Below, piece by piece: positions 45,194 to 51,025 of a DNA stretch of 51,025 nt. How positions within the stretch are numbered: position 1 is the stretch's first letter; every line of letters begins with the position of its first letter. The DNA lies in contig NZ_BJKP01000026.1 of assembly GCF_008974145.1 (NCBI RefSeq), positions 1-51,025 of the forward strand, written 5' to 3'. This DNA is from Microcystis aeruginosa NIES-4325 (lineage in GTDB: Bacteria; Cyanobacteriota; Cyanobacteriia; Cyanobacteriales; Microcystaceae). A program made the translations under genes and the position numbers. The notes beneath the pieces are model-generated. The model had not been told where the DNA came from. It saw only the letters and a program-made list of their open reading frames with translations, and ran no database searches.

Positions 45194-45203
45194 AGCATCA
45201 TCT

Positions 45204-46073
45204 TTATAAACCTTGTCGAGGATTAAAGGTTTCGATCGCTCGTATTTTTTGATAAAGTTCTAATTCTTCGGGGCTAGGATAGGGAGGATTAACTAATTGA
45301 ATTTCCACTAATTGATCGCCCCTTTCTCCTTTGGAAGTGGGATAGCCTTTGTTAGCCAAACGTAATCTTTGACCACTTTTAACTCCATTAGGAATCATCA
45401 TTTTAACTAAACCGTCAATAGTAGGAATTTCCACAAACCCCCCCACAATTGCCTCGCTAGGAGTAATCGGTACTTGACAGACAATATCAGAACCTTGAAT
45501 CCTAAAAAAAGGATGCTTAGAGACAGTTATTTTTAAATATAAATCACCCCCGTCAATACCCTGATCTTTGAGACGAATTTTCTGCCCATCGATCATGGCT
45601 GCTGGCATATCAACCTCGATCGATCGGCCATCTTCCAGACGAATTCTTTGTCTACCACCTTGATAAGCTTTCTCCAACGGTAAAGTCAATTTCGCCTCCA
45701 CATCTCGACGATTTAAACGGGTAGAGGAGGTAATTTTAGCGCGTTTAGCATCAGCGTCATCTTTAAACTTCCATAAATCCTCTTCTGTACGGGGTGCTTT
45801 CCCATTACCACCACTATTCCCTTTTTCCCCCGCACGCTTCTCACGGTGGTTATTCCCCTTAAAGGTACTATTATACTGAATTCGCCTTTGATCATCGGAG
45901 AGAACATGATAAGCTTCATTAATATCTTTGAATTTTTCCTCTGCGGATTTATTACCCGGATTGAGATCGGGGTGATATTGGCGCGCCAGTCGTCGAAAAG
46001 CCTTTTTTATCTCGTCACCAGTAGCCGTGCGAGATACACCTAAAACATTATAATAATTAACTAATTCTGGCAT
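45204..46073 (-). CDS. dnaJ: DnaJ/CbpA-type co-chaperone, no zinc domain
   Basis: 289 residues. A J-domain at 1-70 holds the HPD motif ([10 protein letters not shown]), followed by a basic Gly-rich linker and two CTD beta domains ([20 protein letters not shown] and [16 protein letters not shown]). No Cys-rich zinc region, so type II like CbpA. It lies downstream of dnaK on the same strand and stimulates its ATPase. The 170-base gap holds short repeats. Confidence 0.9.
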   Translation of the reverse strand: MPELVNYYNVLGVSRTATGDEIKKAFRRLARQYHPDLNPGNKSAEEKFKDINEAYHVLSDDQRRIQYNSTFKGNNHREKRAGEKGNSGGNGKAPRTEEDLWKFKDDADAKRAKITSSTRLNRRDVEAKLTLPLEKAYQGGRQRIRLEDGRSIEVDMPAAMIDGQKIRLKDQGIDGGDLYLKITVSKHPFFRIQGSDIVCQVPITPSEAIVGGFVEIPTIDGLVKMMIPNGVKSGQRLRLANKGYPTSKGERGDQLVEIQLVNPPYPSPEELELYQKIRAIETFNPRQGL

Positions 46074-46079
46074 ATATTC

Positions 46080-46241
46080 AGTTATCAGATTTGAGTTTTC
46101 AGATTTGATTTTTCAGTTTTCAGTTTTCAGATTTGGGTTCTAAGTGAGCAGTATGTATTAAGCGAGCAGTATTAAATAGTAGTTTCCCACTGTCTTTTCA
46201 CTGATTACTGTTTACTGTTTACTGGTCACTGTTTACCGCTC
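46080..46241. repeat. Short tandem repeat region between dnaK and dnaJ
   Basis: Runs of TCAGTTTTCAG-type units (46080-46130) and TTTACTG/TCACTG units (46195-46241) separate the two chaperone genes. Such heptamer-like repeats are common in cyanobacteria. Confidence 0.7.
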
Positions 46242-46246
46242 ACTAA

Positions 46247-48409
46247 TTAGAACCAATCGTCATCGTCATCATCCCAGTTATTTTGGGGGGGAATATTGCG
46301 GGAACGATTGCCGCCGCTGCGGCTACTTTTATTATTGTTATAACTTTTTTCCTCCGAACGAGGGGGACTTGACCAATCGCTATCGCGGCCATTGTCGTAA
46401 TTGTCCTGACCCTGGGGGCGATAACTCTCTTGATTAGCCGAATAATTGGGTCGATAATCACTCTGATAACCCGGTGTACCCGGACGATAATCCTGGCGAT
46501 AACGATCGCGGCGCGGTTCATAGGGAAGATCATCTTCCTTATCTCCGGTAAAAGTCTTGCGAATAGCACTAAAAAAGCCCTCGTCTTCCTCGTCGTATTG
46601 TAGGCGTACCTCGCGATTTAATTCATAGATAACATCCTGTAGGTCTGCCTGGGCGCGATCGATGCGACGATCATCATTTTTCTCCAAAGCGTCGATAATT
46701 TCCGTACTCAAAGACTCAATTTGACGACGATAGGAACGGGTAAACTCATTACCAAAATCGAGAGTAACATCTTTTAAGCGTCGTTGGGCTTGATCCACCA
46801 GAGAGCGGGCGCGATTGCGTTTATCGACCTTTTCGCGACGGGTACGATCTGCTTCCGCAAATCGGGCAGCATCGCCGATCATGCGGTTAATTTCCCCTTC
46901 GCTGAGGGTAGAAGCACCTTGAATGGTGACACTTTGCTCCCGTCCGGTCATTTTATCCCTAGCAGTGACTTGTAGAATACCGTTAGCATCGATATCGAGG
47001 GACACCTGCACTTGGGGAATACCCCGGGGTGCGGGGGGGATACCAGTTAATTTAAAACGTCCCAGGGATTTATTATCGCTGGCCATTTCCCTTTCTCCCT
47101 GCAAAACGTGGATTTCCACCACAGTTTGATTATTTTCGGAAGTGGAAAAAAGGTCAGATCTGCGGACGGGAATAGTGGTATTGCGGGGGATTAACTTTTT
47201 CATCACACCGCCGATGGTTTCTAAACCCAAGGATAAAGGGGTCACATCGAGGAGCAGCACGTCTTTGACCTCGCCGCCTAAAATTCCCGCTTGAATAGCC
47301 GCCCCGACCGCTACAACCTCATCAGGGTTAACATTTTGATTGGGTTCCCTATCGATAAAACTCCGCACTAAATCCTTAACCACCGGCATCCGCGTGCCGC
47401 CGCCCACCAGTACCACTTCGTCTAGTTGGACGGGGGACAAACCGGCATCGGAAAGGGCGCGTTTGAGAGGACGACGGAGACGACTGATTAAATCGCCGCA
47501 TAATTCCTCAAATTGGGCGCGACTCAGACGAGTTTCGATGTGTTTGGGTCCGTCTTCCGTGGCGATGATAAAGGGTAGATTAATATCGGTGACGCTGACC
47601 CCAGACAGTTCAATTTTGGCTTTTTCTGCCGCTTCTGTCAGTCTTTGTAGGGCTTGCCGGTCTTGGCGCAGCTCCACGCCTTCCTGTTCCAAAAATTGAT
47701 TGGCTAACCAATCGACGATTCTTTTATCGAAATCATTACCGCCTAATTGGGTGTCGCCACTGGTGGCTTTCACCTCAAAAACGCCGTCACCCACTTCCAG
47801 GATAGAAACATCAAAAGTACCGCCTCCTAGGTCAAAAACGAGGATTTTCTTGCTTTCCTGTTCATCGAGACCGTAGGCTAGGGCGGCGGCGGTGGGTTCA
47901 TTGAGAATCCGCAGCACTTCTAACCCCGCGATTCGGCCCGCATCCCTGGTGGCTTGACGTTGGGAGTCATTAAAATAGGCAGGGACGGTGATTACGGCCC
48001 CGGTGACTTCTTCCCCTAGATAACGGCCGGCTTCTTCGGCTAATCGGCGTAAAACTAGGGCGGAAATTTCTTCGGGGGCGAATTCTTTTTGCAGACGGGG
48101 GCATTTAATTTTGATATTGCCCATCTCATCCCGGCGGATGGTGTAGGGGACGCGCTTCGATTCGGGGTTTAATTCCGAGTAGCGACGACCTATGTAGCGT
48201 TTGATTGCATAGTAGGTGTTTTGGGGATTGAGTACCCCTTGTCGCCGGGCCATTTGACCGACCACTAACTCCCCATCTTTATTAAAACCGACCACAGAAG
48301 GGGTGGTTCTCATGCCCTCTGAGTTGGCGATGACCACTGGCTTTCCGCCTTCCATCACAGCGACGACGGAGTTAGTTGTCCCTAGATCAATGCCTACTAC
48401 TCTACCCAT
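46247..48409 (-). CDS. dnaK: Hsp70 chaperone DnaK
   Basis: 720 residues. The ATPase domain starts [20 protein letters not shown] and contains [15 protein letters not shown] and [13 protein letters not shown]; the substrate domain has [14 protein letters not shown]. From residue about 615 comes a long low-complexity tail rich in Tyr, Asn, Arg and Gln that ends in an acidic DDDDDDWF. This tail and the N-terminal sequence fit the cyanobacterial DnaK1-type paralogue rather than the E. coli-like housekeeping one. It is followed by dnaJ. Confidence 0.95.
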   Translation of the reverse strand: MGRVVGIDLGTTNSVVAVMEGGKPVVIANSEGMRTTPSVVGFNKDGELVVGQMARRQGVLNPQNTYYAIKRYIGRRYSELNPESKRVPYTIRRDEMGNIKIKCPRLQKEFAPEEISALVLRRLAEEAGRYLGEEVTGAVITVPAYFNDSQRQATRDAGRIAGLEVLRILNEPTAAALAYGLDEQESKKILVFDLGGGTFDVSILEVGDGVFEVKATSGDTQLGGNDFDKRIVDWLANQFLEQEGVELRQDRQALQRLTEAAEKAKIELSGVSVTDINLPFIIATEDGPKHIETRLSRAQFEELCGDLISRLRRPLKRALSDAGLSPVQLDEVVLVGGGTRMPVVKDLVRSFIDREPNQNVNPDEVVAVGAAIQAGILGGEVKDVLLLDVTPLSLGLETIGGVMKKLIPRNTTIPVRRSDLFSTSENNQTVVEIHVLQGEREMASDNKSLGRFKLTGIPPAPRGIPQVQVSLDIDANGILQVTARDKMTGREQSVTIQGASTLSEGEINRMIGDAARFAEADRTRREKVDKRNRARSLVDQAQRRLKDVTLDFGNEFTRSYRRQIESLSTEIIDALEKNDDRRIDRAQADLQDVIYELNREVRLQYDEEDEGFFSAIRKTFTGDKEDDLPYEPRRDRYRQDYRPGTPGYQSDYRPNYSANQESYRPQGQDNYDNGRDSDWSSPPRSEEKSYNNNKSSRSGGNRSRNIPPQNNWDDDDDDWF

Positions 48410-48613
48410 GCTTGTTTTTGTCTCCCCCTAGATTTCGATAACTTCGGGACTTTTACGTTCGATCGATAGTTTAAATCGCTTAATGCTTGTTGACAATATT
48501 GTATCGAATTGTGTTAGTTTCTCGCTATCGTTTAGCGGGGATTGAGGGTGTGATTACCGAAGTGGTCTTTTAGTGATCGCTGACACTCAGGTTTGGGGGG
48601 GATGAAAATATGG

Positions 48614-49522
48614 CTAGATTTTCAGATTTTCCCTATTCACTAATTCGGGTGGCGGCTGACAGGAAATAGAGATTGTTCTGCCCGTACTGGGATGATTAAA
48701 AACGATTTCCTTGGCATGGAGATAATAACCACAATCTCCCGGCACTGCATCTGGTCGTGGTAATCCTCCCACGCCATACAAGGGATCGCCGATTAAAGGA
48801 TAGCCAAAAAAGGCCAGATGAATGCGAATTTGATGGGGTCTGCCCGTAAAAATTTGTACTTTTAATAGGGTACTATCGGGATGTTTTTTTAGGACTCGAC
48901 CATCACTGCGGGCCGATAACCCATCTGTCACCGCACCGTAAACGTAGCCTAAAATGGGATGAGCGATTTTCCCGATCGCTTGATTAATAGTAAAGTTATC
49001 TGGTATGTCGCCCCGACCCACTAAAGCTCGATAGATTTTGGTAATTTTCCCCTCTCGCATCTGTTGACTTAATTTAGCTCTAGCGGGCTTTGATTTCGCC
49101 ATTAAGACTATGCCCGAAGTGCCGCGACCAAGACGATGAATTGGATAGGGAGTGACCTCGGCATAATGCTGATGTACCAGATGGATAAGAGTATGTTCGA
49201 GAAATCCACCCCCCGCTAATACGGGTAATCCTGAAGGTTTCGCCACTACTAACACCTCCGCATCTTCGTAGAGTACCTCAAAAAAGAGCGGTACATCCGG
49301 TTCTGTCCACGGCTGGCGCTGATAGGTCAATTGCTGCCCGATTTCTAAGACTGTTTCAGGAGAAGCAGCATAACCATTGACTAGAATTGCTCCTGATAAA
49401 ATGCGATCGAGCCATTCTTCGGGGCTAGAATGGGGATATTTACCCGTATAGTAGGCTAATAAGCTTAATCCTGCCTGATTTTTGCTAATTTTATCTCGAT
49501 AAATCCAGCCTTGATTGGGCAT
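48614..49522 (-). CDS. RluA-family protein, catalytic Asp replaced by Gly
   Basis: 302 residues. An S4-like N-terminal part (WLDRILSGAILVNG) precedes a pseudouridine synthase domain with VVAKPSGLPVL, then PIHRLGRGTSGIVLM, and GRPHQIRIHLA. In RluA-type synthases the motif is HRLD-x2-TSG and the Asp is the catalytic nucleophile; here residue 132 is Gly (codon GGT). The rest of the fold is complete. It may be an RNA-binding protein without synthase activity, or use another residue. Confidence 0.8.
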   Translation of the reverse strand: MPNQGWIYRDKISKNQAGLSLLAYYTGKYPHSSPEEWLDRILSGAILVNGYAASPETVLEIGQQLTYQRQPWTEPDVPLFFEVLYEDAEVLVVAKPSGLPVLAGGGFLEHTLIHLVHQHYAEVTPYPIHRLGRGTSGIVLMAKSKPARAKLSQQMREGKITKIYRALVGRGDIPDNFTINQAIGKIAHPILGYVYGAVTDGLSARSDGRVLKKHPDSTLLKVQIFTGRPHQIRIHLAFFGYPLIGDPLYGVGGLPRPDAVPGDCGYYLHAKEIVFNHPSTGRTISISCQPPPELVNRENLKI

Positions 49523-49660
49523 TGGGGAAGTGGGGTGTGGGATGTGGGAAGTGGGGAATGGGGAAGTGGGGGAATTTCAACTAAAACCCTAACACCCCCC
49601 GCAACGCGCACGCAGTGACCACCCCAACACCCTATCTCCTATCTCTGGTCTCCTGTCTGC
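49523..49660. repeat. G-rich and CCCCAACACC mosaic repeat
   Basis: GGGAAGTGGGG-type units, then GGGGGAATTTCAACT and CCCCAACACCC, followed by CTCCTATCTCT. It shares pieces with the sucC-sucD gap (GGGGGAATTTCAACT-like and CCCCAACACC). Confidence 0.6.
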
Positions 49661-49680
49661 TGACGGCTTCAAGTAGGGGT

Positions 49681-50130
49681 TTATTCCACCACCCAGGTAG
49701 TGATGGCGGGAGTCCAATTAGCCAATTCTGCATCGCTAAACCAGAGACTAACTTCATCTTTGGCGGTATCTGGACCATCGGAACCATGGATAAGATTGCG
49801 TCCGACACTAATGCCAAAATCACCGCGAATCGTACCTGGTTCAGCATTCAGGGGATTAGTTGCCCCAATAATTTTTCTAGCGGAGGCAATGACTCCTTCT
49901 CCTTCCCACACCATCGCTACCACGGGAGAAGAAGTAATAAAATCGACTAAAGAACCGAAAAAAGGTCTTTCTTTGTGAACAGCGTAGTGTTTTTCTGCTA
50001 ATTCGCGAGAAACCTGCATCATTTTCAGACCAACAAGGGTAAAACCTTTAGTTTCAAAGCGTTGAATAATTCCCCCCACCAGATTGCGCTGCACACCGTC
50101 GGGTTTAATCATTAAGAAAGTGCGTTCCAT
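49681..50130 (-). CDS. ndk: Nucleoside diphosphate kinase
   Basis: 149 residues, full length. [18 protein letters not shown] at the start, and the active-site histidine in [17 protein letters not shown], which carries the phosphate from NTP to NDP. The family's usual C-terminal WVVE is present. Monocistronic. Confidence 0.97.
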   Translation of the reverse strand: MERTFLMIKPDGVQRNLVGGIIQRFETKGFTLVGLKMMQVSRELAEKHYAVHKERPFFGSLVDFITSSPVVAMVWEGEGVIASARKIIGATNPLNAEPGTIRGDFGISVGRNLIHGSDGPDTAKDEVSLWFSDAELANWTPAITTWVVE

Positions 50131-50679
50131 ACTGCCTCTTAAAATTTAGTAACAAATTGTCACAAAACCCAGATTAACCCAGAATGGCATCCTAGAGAAT
50201 GGCAGAGTTTTCGCTTAAATTGCTGAGTTAGCTTGCCGTCCGAATCAGATAGGAAGTTTTCGTTTTCAGTCCGGACACCCTGCCCCTAGAAAAAACTTTG
50301 TCAGCAAACCCTAAATATAGTGGTAATTTAGAGAATTACGGAGAAACAAAGAATAATTTCCCCAGATAAAGATCCGTGGCATCTCATTTTTGCCGAAATA
50401 TCTATACGGCTCTCCCTTCTCCCCACCTTCCGCTTCCCACGATTAGAAAAAATCTGCACGAAGTTGATTAATAGATTGGACAAAGCTACTAAGCCAAAAG
50501 CATCGATAGTTAATAAATGAGCGAGAATTTAAATATTATCAATTAACCTGCTTGACTGTCGCCGTCCTGAGTGCCTGACACATCTTGTGTAAGGGGTAGC
50601 AGGTCAAGGACGACAGAGCAAAGAGTGAACACGGGAAAACCATATTCGGTCATAGTAATCGGAGAGATAACCACACGAA
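50131..50679. other. Non-coding region upstream of ndk
   Basis: AT-rich leader of ndk, then a stretch with no supported gene. An inverted pair, GACTGTCGCCGTCCTGA and GGTCAAGGACGACAGA (50555-50625), may form a hairpin. Confidence 0.4.
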
Positions 50680-50781
50680 GGGGGATTTACCACAAAGGCA
50701 CAAAGGTCACTAAGGGGGATTTACCACAGAGGCACAAAGGTCACTAAGGGGGATTTACCACAGAGGCACAGAGGTCACAAA
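50680..50781. repeat. Three tandem copies of a 34-bp unit
   Basis: Units start at 50680, 50714 and 50748, each GGGGGATTTACCACA with variable AAAGG/GAGG parts and AGGTCAC near the end. The last copy overlaps the stop codon of the minus-strand gene at the window edge. Confidence 0.88.
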
Positions 50782-51025
50782 GAAAAGGATAGTTGTTCGG
50801 GAGAGGGTTTATATTCGTTGGCTAGGCGGGTGATTTCTGGCCAAGAGGTGACGAGGCTATTGTAGGCTATGCCTTCTTGGGTCCAACCTTTTCTGTCGCA
50901 GAGGCTATAAAGTCTATAGGCGAGTTCTTTGGCTAGGTGGGCTTTGTTTCCTAGTTTGGCTAGGAGTTCCGCCGCTCCGGTTTCGCCCTTTTTATCGAGG
51001 GTATGGATGAGGTATTGGGTGATTT
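50775..51025 (-). CDS. DNA methylase-like protein (DUF1156 type), C-terminal end
   Basis: The minus strand is open from the window edge to a TGA at 50775-50777, giving 82 residues: LLAKLGNKAHLAKELAYRLY, SLCDRKGWTQEGIAYNSLV, WPEITRLA. This resembles the extreme C-terminus of DUF1156-containing adenine-specific DNA methylases, which often sit in defence islands. There is no start in view. Identification rests on a remembered tail pattern only, so it is tentative. Confidence 0.5.
   Translation of the reverse strand, partial: ITQYLIHTLDKKGETGAAELLAKLGNKAHLAKELAYRLYSLCDRKGWTQEGIAYNSLVTSWPEITRLANEYKPSPEQLSFSL

Noticed and set aside
50680-50781. Possible CRISPR array at 34-bp period
   Set aside because: Units are contiguous without spacers; it is a simple tandem repeat.

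Overview
The window looks like chromosome of a bloom-forming cyanobacterium, most likely Microcystis. The reasons are frequent HIP1 octamers (GCGATCGC), a ferredoxin-type glutamate synthase, DnaK with an acidic C-terminal tail, DUF3352, PEP-CTERM and FUSC proteins, dense toxin-antitoxin genes, and many short palindromic repeats and MITEs. The genus is inferred from composition and gene content, not from a database match.

Layout. 1-12.2 kb: the end of a GDP-mannose dehydratase gene and GDP-fucose synthase; a secreted hypothetical protein; a SucC/SucD-like pair whose alpha subunit lacks the catalytic histidine; then a glycosylation locus (methyltransferase, a Dpm1-like GT2 enzyme and three consecutive polytopic proteins resembling GT-C glycosyltransferases). 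13.1-17.7 kb: ferredoxin-dependent glutamate synthase. 17.7-18.5 kb: a debris field with a C5-methyltransferase cut off by a 187-bp MITE, followed by an IS3-type remnant. 18.5-21.0 kb: a small Trp-rich membrane protein and a FUSC-family transporter.

21.1-30.5 kb is the accessory core and the most interesting part: a chromosomal integron. An integron-type tyrosine recombinase (29565-30534, +) has the IntI-specific insertion but a single-base frameshift near its N-terminus. To its left, between 29.3 and 23.1 kb, every gene is on the minus strand, as expected for a cassette array. Two canonical attC sites (26914-27000, 23083-23168) and several reduced or partial ones separate the cassettes. The cargo is a YopT-like (C58) cysteine protease with a coiled-coil partner, two VapBC-type modules, an SDR protein, a secreted DUF4189 protein, and a retropepsin-like protease with a small partner. 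The far-left end (21.1-22.9 kb) is scrambled: DUF433/DUF5615 and a second retropepsin pair lie on the plus strand among broken attC arms and a 97-bp duplication. The integron is bracketed by the intact FUSC gene on the left and a deleted copy of the same gene's 3' half on the right (30820-31190).

31.2-51.0 kb returns to mostly housekeeping genes: an orphan HlyD-type adaptor, an IS1 remnant and MITEs, a LysM/M23 peptidase, tRNA-Met(CAU), comB, folC, a DUF3352 protein, a PhoX-like PEP-CTERM protein, pyrD, a dnaK-dnaJ pair, an RluA-family protein whose catalytic Asp position is Gly, ndk, and at the right edge the C-terminus of what looks like a DUF1156-type DNA methylase, a family often found in defence islands.
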